Below are positions 8,747 through 15,752 of a stretch of 28,667 nucleotides of DNA, in pieces; the first letter of the stretch is position 1; each line of letters opens with the position of its first letter. Origin of the DNA: CAYLNM01 sp964385045 (GTDB taxonomy: Bacteria; Planctomycetota; Phycisphaerae; Phycisphaerales; SM1A02). The stretch covers positions 1 to 28,667 of the forward strand of contig CAYLNM010000040.1 in NCBI GenBank assembly GCA_964385045.1, given 5' to 3'. The notes beneath the pieces were generated by a model. It was not told the origin of the DNA. It ran no database searches and saw only the letters and a list, made by a program, of their open reading frames with translations. Made by a program: the position numbers and the translations under genes.

Positions 8747-10063
8747 ATGCCCGCATCGGACGCCCCCGTCCTCGACGCCACCCACGACCCCGCCCGCCGC
8801 AGCTGGGTGGCGTCCGCGAACGAGCCCGGCTGCGACTTCCCGATCCAGAACCTGCCGTACTGCGTCTTTCGCCCCGCGGCGGGCGAGGGCACGCGGATCG
8901 GCGTGGGCATCGGCGACCGCGTGCTCGACGTGGCCGCGGCGGCCGAGCGGGGCCTGCTCGACGGCCTCGCTCCCGACACGCGGTGCGCCCTCGCCGCGAG
9001 CACGCTCGACGACGTCATGGCCCTCGGCCGCGCCGAGTGGCGGGCGGCCCGGGCGGCCCTCGCCGACCTGCTCGACGCGGGGGCGACCCCGCACGAGGAC
9101 CTGCTGCACGCCATGGACGCGGTGACCTACGAGGTTCCGGCCCGCATCGGCGACTACACCGACTTCTACTGCTCGATCCACCACGCCACGAACGTGGGGT
9201 CGATGTTCCGGCCCGACAATCCGCTGCTGCCCAACTACCGCCACCTGCCGATCGGCTACCACGGCCGGGCGTCCTCGATCGTGATCAGCGGGACCGAGGT
9301 GCGGCGGCCGCGCGGGCAGCGGCTGCCCGCCGACGGCGAGCCGCCGGTGGACGAGGCGATCAAGCTCTTCGACTACGAGCTGGAGATGGGGTTCTACGTC
9401 GGCCCCGGCAACGCCCTCGGCGATCGGATCCCGATCGCGGAGGCGGGCGAGCACCTCTTCGGCATGTCGATCGTCAACGACTGGTCCGCCCGCGACGTGC
9501 AGAAATGGGAGTACCAGCCGCTCGGCCCCTTCAACGCCAAGAACTTCTGCACCACCGTGGGGGCATGGGTGGTCACGATGGAGGCCCTCGCGCCCTACCG
9601 CGAGGACGGGCCGACGAGCCGGCCGGCGGACGATCCGCCGCTACTCGAGTACCTGCGTCCGGCCGGACCGTGGCAGCTCGACGTCACCTGCGAGGTGCTC
9701 ATCGCCTCGCGGACGATGCGGGACGCGGGAACGCCGGCCCACCGCGTGAGCACCGGAAGCTTCCGCGAGATGTACTGGACGGTCGCGCAGATGCTCGTGC
9801 ACCACGCCTCGACCGGCTGCAACATGTCCACCGGCGACCTGATCGCCTCGGGCACGCTGTCGGGCCCCGAGAAGGAGAACCGCGGCTGCCTGCTGGAGCG
9901 CACCTGGCGGGGCACCGAGCCGATCGAGCTGCCCGACGGCACCGAGCGGAAGTTCCTCCAGGACGGCGACGAGGTGATCATCCGGGCGTACGCGGAGAAG
10001 GACGGCGCGGCCCGCGTCGGCTTCGGCGAGTGCCGCGGGATCGTGACGCCGGCCGCCGGCTGA
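8747..10063 (+). CDS. fahA: Fumarylacetoacetase
   Basis: This 438-residue enzyme hydrolyses fumarylacetoacetate to fumarate and acetoacetate, the last step of tyrosine/homogentisate breakdown in the cytoplasm. It matches the human-type full-length family: N-terminal SH3-like part (about 20-130), then the catalytic beta-roll. Metal and catalytic residues are visible: Asp139 in DYTDF, His146 in IHHATNVG, Glu211 and Glu213 in ELEMGF, Asp245 in NDWSARD, and the GYHGRASS and EKENRGCLLE segments. The ATG at 8747 is preceded by GGAG nine bases upstream and gives a normal family length. It is transcribed away from the kinase operon and toward mscL. The homogentisate dioxygenase gene lies 4 kb away on the other strand; the isomerase that links the two steps is not in the window. 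Confidence 0.96.
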   Translation: MPASDAPVLDATHDPARRSWVASANEPGCDFPIQNLPYCVFRPAAGEGTRIGVGIGDRVLDVAAAAERGLLDGLAPDTRCALAASTLDDVMALGRAEWRAARAALADLLDAGATPHEDLLHAMDAVTYEVPARIGDYTDFYCSIHHATNVGSMFRPDNPLLPNYRHLPIGYHGRASSIVISGTEVRRPRGQRLPADGEPPVDEAIKLFDYELEMGFYVGPGNALGDRIPIAEAGEHLFGMSIVNDWSARDVQKWEYQPLGPFNAKNFCTTVGAWVVTMEALAPYREDGPTSRPADDPPLLEYLRPAGPWQLDVTCEVLIASRTMRDAGTPAHRVSTGSFREMYWTVAQMLVHHASTGCNMSTGDLIASGTLSGPEKENRGCLLERTWRGTEPIELPDGTERKFLQDGDEVIIRAYAEKDGAARVGFGECRGIVTPAAG

Positions 10064-10602
10064 CGGCCGCGGCACCGCGCCGATCGGCATCGCGCCCGTG
10101 CCAGCCCGCAGCCGGCGGGGGAACGGACGTGTTCGCGCCATCCGTCGTCCCGGCCCCGGTCAGGCGCCGGGCCGCCCTCCCGAAGCAGGTCGCGGATCTG
10201 CCGCAGCAGGACGACGTCCTCCGGGGCGGACGGCGGTGGCGTTGGCGCCGCGACGACCTCGCGCTCGAACGCCCGCCGCGCGCGGTTCATCGTCCGGATC
10301 ACCGCGAAGAGGACCAGCGCGACGATCAGGAAGCTCACCACGGCGTTCAGGAACTGGCCGTAGGCGATGAACACCGGCTCCATCGCCGGCTGGTCCCCCA
10401 CGGCGGGCACGCCGTCCTTGATCCGGATCCGCAGGTCGGCGAAGTCGCGCCCGCCGGTCAGCACGCCGATCGCCGGCATCAGCACCGAGTCCACCAGCGA
10501 TCGGACGACGGTGCCGAAGGCCGCACCGATGATGATGCCGACGGCCATGTCCACGACGTTTCCGCGGAGGGCGAAGTCCCGGAACTCCCGGGCGATGCTC
10601 AT
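9595..10602 (-). CDS. mscL: Large-conductance mechanosensitive channel with abnormal C-terminal read-through
   Basis: MscL forms a homopentameric inner-membrane pore that opens under membrane tension to release solutes. Residues 1-144 (10602 down to 10171) are a complete MscL: N-terminal amphipathic SIAREFRDF, TM1 with GNVVDMAVGIIIG, periplasmic loop, TM2 (about 75-102) and the C-terminal helix VLLRQIRDLLREGG. Start ATG 10602 has GGGAG about nine bases upstream. Family members stop here, but this frame stays open to a TAG at 9595, adding about 190 residues antisense to fahA through its terminator-like hairpin. That tail is Ser/Arg/Pro-rich and looks like a shadow translation. One extra base in the G/C run near 10165-10180 would put a TGA in frame at about 10160, so a sequencing indel is the simplest explanation; a natural frameshift is possible. 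Confidence 0.8.
   Translation of the reverse strand: MSIAREFRDFALRGNVVDMAVGIIIGAAFGTVVRSLVDSVLMPAIGVLTGGRDFADLRIRIKDGVPAVGDQPAMEPVFIAYGQFLNAVVSFLIVALVLFAVIRTMNRARRAFEREVVAAPTPPPSAPEDVVLLRQIRDLLREGGPAPDRGRDDGWREHVRSPAGCGLARARCRSARCRGRQPAAGVTIPRHSPKPTRAAPSFSAYARMITSSPSWRNFRSVPSGSSIGSVPRQVRSSRQPRFSFSGPDSVPEAIRSPVDMLQPVEAWCTSICATVQYISRKLPVLTRWAGVPASRIVREAMSTSQVTSSCHGPAGRRYSSSGGSSAGRLVGPSSR
10071..10102 (+). terminator. Candidate U-less hairpin terminator of fahA
   Basis: Seven bases after the fahA stop. Arms GGCAC/GTGCC, GCG/CGC and CGAT/ATCG pair around a CGGC loop with small internal mismatches, 12 base pairs in all. There is no T-tract. It lies where convergent fahA and mscL transcripts would meet. 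Confidence 0.45.
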
Positions 10603-10973
10603 GACGTGCTCCCTGCTGCCGGTGCGACCGGGCGGACGCGGGGATCCGGGCCGCCGCGGCGAGACCGCGGACATCGGACGCCGTCCGCTCGTGGGGGCCG
10701 GCCTTCCTCGTCGCCGCGAGCTCGCGACGCACCGCGCGACCGAGGGCATGATGCACGCCCGCGCGCGGCCGATCCGAGGATGCGCGAGGGGAGGACTTCC
10801 CCATCCGCCGAGCCAGTCGGGGGAGCCGTGCCGGCGTCGCCGCGCCGACCACCACCTCGAGCGGCGGTCCTCAGCGCGGGTGGCGGCGCTCCAGCCGCGT
10901 GGTCGGCCGCCCCCGGCCGCACGCCGGGGAGCGGCGCCACGCGATCGCGGGCGGTCGCGTGCCCGCTCCCGCG
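10603..10973. other. Intergenic region upstream of mscL
   Basis: 371 bases between the end of the upstream minus-strand gene (stop 10974) and the mscL start. No gene is supported. The right edge holds the strong hairpin at 10927-10970. A CATCAT on the minus strand near 10749-10754 is the only -10-like sequence I see for mscL, and it has no convincing -35. Confidence 0.5.
10927..10970 (-). terminator. Strong two-arm hairpin after the hmgA operon
   Basis: Outer arms GGGAGCGG (10927-10934) and CCGCTCCC (10963-10970) and inner arms CACGCGA (10938-10944) and TCGCGTG (10955-10961) are all perfect complements, 15 base pairs with a 10-base loop. It begins three bases after the stop codon of the upstream gene on the minus strand. 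No T-run follows it, so termination would have to be U-independent, or it is an mRNA-stabilising 3' structure. Confidence 0.6.
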
Positions 10974-12614
10974 TCAGTCGTCGGCCGACCGCTGCGGAGC
11001 CCGCCACCGATGCGGAGACGGGGCGACGACCACCGGCTCGATGCCGCCGGCCGACCGCACGCGGGGCCGCGCGAGGTCCGGCGACGACGGCGGTCCGGCC
11101 GTGCCCTCGTCGCCGGCCGCCGGGTCGGTCGTCAGCCCGAAGGGCGTGCCGGTGCGCGGGTCGACCACGAGCGCGTCGCCGCCGGCCGGCAGGGCGACCT
11201 CGTCGAGCGTCCGCGGCCACCGTCCCGTCTCGGCCCGGTGCCGAGCCATGGCGACCGCGAGCCGCGTCGCGTTCCAGCGTGCGTGGCTCCGAAGCTGCCG
11301 CTCGGCCGCGCGGTCCACCGCCGGGAGGAGCATCTCGACGAGCAGCGTCGGAATCGACCCGGGCAGGACGAGGGCCGGGGCGCCCGATCCCGCGGAGGGC
11401 TCGTCCTCCGCGACGCCGCCGGCGTTCCGAACGGGCCACGCATGGGCGGCGTCGATGCGACGTTCGAGGTCGCCGCGCCGGGGAGCCAGGAGTCCCTGAA
11501 GGTTGGCCAGCCGCGCGAGGCCCGTGGGCGCCGGGGCGGAGGGGTCGATCGCCCGCGGCAGCTCGGCCAGCAGGAGCCGGCCGTGCCCGTCGTACATGGC
11601 CGACACCAGGCCCATGAGCATCGTCCGCTCGCCCTCGAGGCCCCGCCGCACGTGGCCCGGGCCCGTCCGCCGCAGGACGTCGTCCAGCCGGTCGAGGTCG
11701 GCGGCCGCGAGGTCCGCCTCGAGCAGCATCGTCCCGGCGAGGTCGAGGAGCTGGCCGCGGATGGCCACGCCCACGAGCGTGGTGATCAGGACCGGCACCG
11801 CGTCGGCCGTCTCCGCCGCCGCACGCATCGCCTCGAGCGCCGTGAACGCCCCCTCGCGATCGCCCGCCGCCACCGCGGCGAGGCCGGTGGCGAGCGCCGC
11901 GTCGGCCACGCGACGCATGCCGAGGGCGTCGTCGTACCGGACGGCGGCGAGCGACGTGCGGCCGATGCCCATCGCCCGCAGGGCGTCCACCGTGACCGTC
12001 GGCCGGGCGATGGCGGCGGCGCGGGCGACGAGGTCGCTCGCCTGCACGCGGGCCAGCAGTCCGTCGGCCACCGCGAACGCCACCCGCACCTCGTCCAGGG
12101 GCTGGTCCTGCGGCCACGTCTCCGCCCGCTCGGCGAGCGGACGCCCGGCCGAGGCGGCGGCGGCGGCGAGGGGCGGCGGACCGACGCGGAACGCGAAGCC
12201 CGGCGGCACCTCGGCGGCGGCGACCTCCGCCCGCATCCGCTCGAGCTCGGTCCGGATCGCGAGCATCGCCTCCCAGGCGGCGGGGCCGCTCGTGCTCGCC
12301 GCGGTGGCGCCGGCGGCGGGGGTGCCCGGAGCGCCCGGCGGCACCGCGTCCGTCGCCGGGTCCCGCCACTGCGTGGCCACGGCGTGCAGGGTCACCGCCG
12401 GGTCCACGACGGCCGCCGGCCGGGCGGTGAGGGCCCAGCGCACGGGCAGGGCCACGAGCGTGGCGATCAGGATCGCCAGCGCGATCCCGGCGAGCACGAG
12501 CGTCCGCCGCGGGCCGCGGCCTCGTCCCGAAGGCGTCGCTCCCGTCTCGCCGGTCGCCGATGTCGCCGGAGTCCCGGGACTTGCCGCCGCCGTCGTCCGC
12601 GTCGCGCCGCTCAT
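10974..12614 (-). CDS. Membrane-anchored protein with pseudopilin-like C-terminus, paralog 1
   Basis: 546 residues, function unknown. A Ser/Thr/Gly/Arg-rich cytoplasmic head (1-37) is followed by one membrane segment (about 38-62) and the motif RWALTARPAAV. The body is long amphipathic helices rich in Ala and Arg. Near residues 450-500 comes RHRAETGRWPRTLDEV ... VVDPRTGTPFGL, which resembles the C-terminal part of planctomycete pseudopilin-like proteins. It is a paralog of the gene just upstream (12611-14137): both share the RWA-x-x-ARP motif after the membrane segment, a G-D-x-x-G-A ... L-x-G-x-A-x-x-x-Q-L-L stretch, M-x-D-x-x-G-R-L-L, and the C-terminal D-P-x-T-G. Its ATG overlaps the upstream stop (ATGA). 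No enzymatic motif is visible. Confidence 0.82.
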   Translation of the reverse strand: MSGATRTTAAASPGTPATSATGETGATPSGRGRGPRRTLVLAGIALAILIATLVALPVRWALTARPAAVVDPAVTLHAVATQWRDPATDAVPPGAPGTPAAGATAASTSGPAAWEAMLAIRTELERMRAEVAAAEVPPGFAFRVGPPPLAAAAASAGRPLAERAETWPQDQPLDEVRVAFAVADGLLARVQASDLVARAAAIARPTVTVDALRAMGIGRTSLAAVRYDDALGMRRVADAALATGLAAVAAGDREGAFTALEAMRAAAETADAVPVLITTLVGVAIRGQLLDLAGTMLLEADLAAADLDRLDDVLRRTGPGHVRRGLEGERTMLMGLVSAMYDGHGRLLLAELPRAIDPSAPAPTGLARLANLQGLLAPRRGDLERRIDAAHAWPVRNAGGVAEDEPSAGSGAPALVLPGSIPTLLVEMLLPAVDRAAERQLRSHARWNATRLAVAMARHRAETGRWPRTLDEVALPAGGDALVVDPRTGTPFGLTTDPAAGDEGTAGPPSSPDLARPRVRSAGGIEPVVVAPSPHRWRAPQRSADD

Positions 12615-14137
12615 CGACGGTCGTCCGCCGTCTCGTCGAACGCCGGCGGGTGCAGGGGCACGTCGCTCGCCCCCGGTCCGCTCGTGCGGCCGTCGTCGTC
12701 GGTGCGGTCGGGACCGGCGGACCACAGTCGCCACCGGTCGCGGGCGGCCGGATCGCCCGGTGCGTATCCGAACCGGCCGCCCGTCCAGGGATCCACCAAT
12801 GCCTCGGGCGGCAGCGACAGGTCCCCAAGCGACCGCGGGGACGCGCCGTGATCGAGCCGATGACGCTCGACCGCGAGCGTCACCCGCAGGCCGGCAGTCC
12901 CGACGAGGTCCGCTGCCGTCGCCCGCGCGAGCGCGCGGTGCCCGCGGGCGAGGTTGTCGAACGCGTCCTGCAGGACCCGCTGCGCGCCGAGCTCGGCCGC
13001 GGAGGGCGGCCACTCCAGCGGCTCGGTGAACGTCGTCGCCGGCGCGTGCGGCAGGTCCGGCAGCGGCACCACCGCGCGCCACGACGCCATCGACTCCAGC
13101 CGGGGCTCGGCGCGATGCAGGAGCTCCGCCCGCGTCGGCATGAGCAGGGCGGGCAGGTTCAGCCGCAGACGGCGGGCGACCGACGGAACGGGCGTCCCGG
13201 GCATCCAGCCGGTCCAGGCGGGCAGCAGGCGACCGCGGGCGTCGCTCATCTCGCGGACCAGCGCGTCGAGCCGGTGGCGTTCGAGCGTCGCCCACCGCCC
13301 GGCGGGGGGCAGGAACGAACGGGCGGCGAGCACGCCCTCGATCCCCGCGAGCAGGCGGCGGGCCTCGCCGTCCGGGAGCGTGCGGGCCTCGGCCACGAGC
13401 TCCCGGGCCGTGCGGCGCAGGAGCTGGTGCATCGCCGATCCCGAGAGGATGTCGATGACGCTCGGCAGCCGGAGCGCGGCGTCCGCGGCGATCCGCGCCG
13501 TGTCCAGCCAGGCGACGGCCCCGTCCACGTCGCCGCCACGGACGGCCACGCGGGCCATGGCCATGGCGGCACGCCCGAGCTCGCGCAGCTGATTGGAGGC
13601 GGCGATCGACGGGGGCTCGAGGTCCACCGGCAGCGGAGCGGCGTCCGCCTCCGCGGCGGCGGCGAGGTCGACGGCGCCCTCCGGCAGCCCGAGGGCGGCG
13701 ATCGCGGCGGCCAGCTCGCGGGCGACGGTGCGGAGGGCCGCCCGGACGTCGGCCCGCGCCGCCGCGTCCATCGTCGCCAGCTGCCGGTCATCGAGGAAGC
13801 GATCGTCGAGCGCGGCGTCGTCGACGAGGAGCGCGTCGACGTCCACCCAGTACGCCATCGGGACGGTCGCGGCGATCCGCTGCAGGGCGGCCCGCCGCTC
13901 CCTCGAGATGGCCTGGCCGAAGGCGACGAGTCCCGCGAGGTCCGGCGGCAGCGCAGGTGTCGTCCCGGGCGTGGTCGTACCGGCCATGGCGACGGGGCGG
14001 GCGACGATGGCCCACCGCGCGGCTGCGCCCACCGCACTCAGCAGGAGCAGCGCGACGCCGCCGGCGAGGAGTGCGGCGCGGCGTCGCCGGCCACCGCGCG
14101 GACCGGCGCCCCGGTCCGCCGCGTGATCGACGCTCAC
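12611..14137 (-). CDS. Membrane-anchored protein with pseudopilin-like C-terminus, paralog 2
   Basis: 508 residues, function unknown. The GTG at 14137 is chosen because GGAGG lies seven bases upstream (14145-14149). An Arg-rich head (to residue 20) precedes a single membrane segment (21-41), giving an N-in topology with the rest in the periplasm. The motif RWAIVARPVAM follows. The body is helical and Ala-rich. The end (about 416-480) has ERHRLDHGASPRSLGDL, LVDPWTGGRFGY and RLWSAGPDRTDDDG, the last very like the 'Y-S-x-G-P-D-G-x-D-D-G' ending of planctomycete pseudopilin-like proteins. It starts 31 bases after hmgA and overlaps its paralog by ATGA, so hmgA and the pair form one transcript. A link to aromatic catabolism is not evident; it may be only co-transcribed. 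Confidence 0.82.
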   Translation of the reverse strand: MSVDHAADRGAGPRGGRRRRAALLAGGVALLLLSAVGAAARWAIVARPVAMAGTTTPGTTPALPPDLAGLVAFGQAISRERRAALQRIAATVPMAYWVDVDALLVDDAALDDRFLDDRQLATMDAAARADVRAALRTVARELAAAIAALGLPEGAVDLAAAAEADAAPLPVDLEPPSIAASNQLRELGRAAMAMARVAVRGGDVDGAVAWLDTARIAADAALRLPSVIDILSGSAMHQLLRRTARELVAEARTLPDGEARRLLAGIEGVLAARSFLPPAGRWATLERHRLDALVREMSDARGRLLPAWTGWMPGTPVPSVARRLRLNLPALLMPTRAELLHRAEPRLESMASWRAVVPLPDLPHAPATTFTEPLEWPPSAAELGAQRVLQDAFDNLARGHRALARATAADLVGTAGLRVTLAVERHRLDHGASPRSLGDLSLPPEALVDPWTGGRFGYAPGDPAARDRWRLWSAGPDRTDDDGRTSGPGASDVPLHPPAFDETADDRR

Positions 14138-14168
14138 GTCCGTCCTCCGGCCCGGCCGCCTGCAGACA

Positions 14169-15497
14169 TCACTCCCACGTGTTCGCCGACTTGGCCTTGT
14201 CGAGGTCGCCGGCGGCCATGCCGCTCGCGTGGCCGTTCGTGCCGCTGGTGCCGTTGGTGGCGACGCCGTTCAGCGGCGAGCCGTCGGGAGCGTGCAGGCC
14301 CGGGCTCGTCGCGGTGAAGCCGCTCTCCCAGGACGCGGGGTAGTGCGGGTCGTCGAGGTCCAGCGCCGCCTTCGTCGGGTACAGCGGACGGAACGTGTCG
14401 CACATCACCGCGAGCTCGCTCGTCCACGTCGCCCCGAGGCTCTTCTCGACCGTGCCCGGGTGCGGGCCGTGCGGGATGCCCTGCGGGTGCAGGCTCATCG
14501 AGCCGATCTCGATGCCCTTGCGCGCCTTGTAGTCGCCCTCGACGTAGTAGAGCACCTCGTCCGAGTCGAGGTTCGAGTGGTTGTACGGGACCGGGATCGC
14601 CTCGGGGTGGAAGTCGAGCATCCGCGGGCAGAACGAGCAGATGACGAAGTTGTGGGCCTCGAAGGTCTGGTGGATCGGCGGCGGCAGGTGGTGCTTGCCG
14701 ACGATCGGGCTGAAGTCGTCGATGTTGAAGGTGTACGGGTAGTAGCAGCCGTCCCAGCCCACGACGTCGAGCGGGTGGTACGGGTAGACGTACGAGTGCA
14801 CGCAGTCCCGCGACTTGATGCGGACCTCGAAGTCGCCCTGCTCGTCGTAGGTCAGCGGCAGCTGCGGCTCGTGCAGGTCCCGCTCGCAGTAGGGGGCGTG
14901 CTCGAGGAACTGGGACGTCTTCTTCGAGATGTACCGGGGCGGCGGCAGGATGTGCGAGCCGTTGGTGGTCTCGATCACGAGGAACCGCGGATTCGGCTCG
15001 CCGTCGGCCGGCTCGTCGAACTCCATGCGGTAGATCGTGCCCTTGGGGATGATCACGTAGTCCTTCTCGCGGAAGGGCAGCGTGCCGAACATCGTGAAGA
15101 GCGTGCCGCGGCCGTGGTGCACGAAGATGCACTCGTCGCCCTGGCCGTTCTTGAAGTGGTACTCCATCTTCTCGGCCGGCACGCACATCGCCATCTCGCA
15201 GTCGGCGTTGCCGAACATCACGACGCGTCCGGTGACGGGGTCGCCCTTGGGGGCCATGGGTGCGGTCTTGACGTGCCGCATCCGCATGGTGTCGGTCTCG
15301 ACGTACTCGGCCTTCGTCGAGTACATCGTCTTCCAGCCCGTCACCTGCGTCGGCGCGTGGATGTGGTAGAGGGTGGACGTGGGGCCCACGAAGCCCTCGG
15401 TGCCGAAGACCTCCTCGGCGTACAGGCCGCCGTCGGGCCGGCGGAACTGGATGTGCCGCTTGGGGGGGAGCTGACCGAGCGTGAAGTAGTGGGGCAT
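14169..15497 (-). CDS. hmgA: Homogentisate 1,2-dioxygenase
   Basis: 442 residues. The enzyme opens the ring of homogentisate with O2 and a non-haem Fe(II), giving maleylacetoacetate in tyrosine/phenylalanine breakdown. The cupin iron site is recognisable: His307 (YNHSN), Glu314 (SDEVLYYVEG) and His343 (PHGPHPG) correspond to the human His335/Glu341/His371 triad, with one extra residue between the first two. CTF-type landmarks RGTLFTMFG, YVIIPKGTIYRMEF and VVGWDGCYYPYTFNIDDF are intact. Start ATG 15497 has GAGG about ten bases upstream and a -10-like TACAAT 105 bases upstream. The last 40 or so residues are an Asn/Gly/Thr/Ser-rich tail (NGTSGTNGHASG) beyond the conserved fold. It heads a probable operon with the two paralogous membrane proteins. 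Confidence 0.95.
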   Translation of the reverse strand: MPHYFTLGQLPPKRHIQFRRPDGGLYAEEVFGTEGFVGPTSTLYHIHAPTQVTGWKTMYSTKAEYVETDTMRMRHVKTAPMAPKGDPVTGRVVMFGNADCEMAMCVPAEKMEYHFKNGQGDECIFVHHGRGTLFTMFGTLPFREKDYVIIPKGTIYRMEFDEPADGEPNPRFLVIETTNGSHILPPPRYISKKTSQFLEHAPYCERDLHEPQLPLTYDEQGDFEVRIKSRDCVHSYVYPYHPLDVVGWDGCYYPYTFNIDDFSPIVGKHHLPPPIHQTFEAHNFVICSFCPRMLDFHPEAIPVPYNHSNLDSDEVLYYVEGDYKARKGIEIGSMSLHPQGIPHGPHPGTVEKSLGATWTSELAVMCDTFRPLYPTKAALDLDDPHYPASWESGFTATSPGLHAPDGSPLNGVATNGTSGTNGHASGMAAGDLDKAKSANTWE

Positions 15498-15601
15498 GTC
15501 GAGACCTCGTCCCAAGGACGGGCAGGCGGTGCGAAGGATGGGCGGCCGGAGATCCCCGCGAGGGGGACGCCGGACCGACGGGGCGGTCCCGTCGGATCCG
15601 C

Positions 15602-15607
15602 ATTGTA
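15602..15607 (-). promoter_or_regulatory. Candidate -10 element for hmgA
   Basis: TACAAT on the minus strand (five of six matches to TATAAT) in an otherwise G/C-only stretch, about 105 bases before the hmgA start. No good -35 hexamer is visible 16-18 bases upstream, so confidence is limited. Confidence 0.4.
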
Positions 15608-15659
15608 GAGCTCGTCCCCGGCCGTTCCCGAGACGCGGGCGAAATGGCCGCCCGTTGTT

Positions 15660-15681
15660 CGGGGTCGTCCGGCCGACCCCG
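15660..15681 (-). terminator. Inverted repeat between lptD and hmgA
   Basis: Perfect 8-bp arms CGGGGTCG / CGACCCCG around a six-base loop, about 70 bases after the lptD stop and upstream of the hmgA promoter candidate. No T-tract. It may end the lptD transcript or be an operator. Confidence 0.35.
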
Positions 15682-15719
15682 GGGGCGTGCACCCGCGCGG
15701 CCGTCCGACGAACCTCGGA

Positions 15720-15735
15720 GGGGCCGTCCGGCCCC
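15720..15735 (-). terminator. Hairpin just after lptD
   Basis: Perfect 6-bp arms GGGGCC / GGCCCC with a four-base loop, 17 bases past the lptD stop. The 9-base direct repeat CCGACGAAC lies on both sides (15705-15713 and 15735-15743). No T-tract follows. Confidence 0.35.
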
Positions 15736-15752
15736 CGACGAACGCCGCGGTC

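Noticed and set aside
8007..8756. N-terminal extension of the CheB-CheR-kinase frame upstream of 8006
   Set aside because: The extension overlaps the receiver gene out of frame and has shadow composition; CheB begins normally at ATG 8006.
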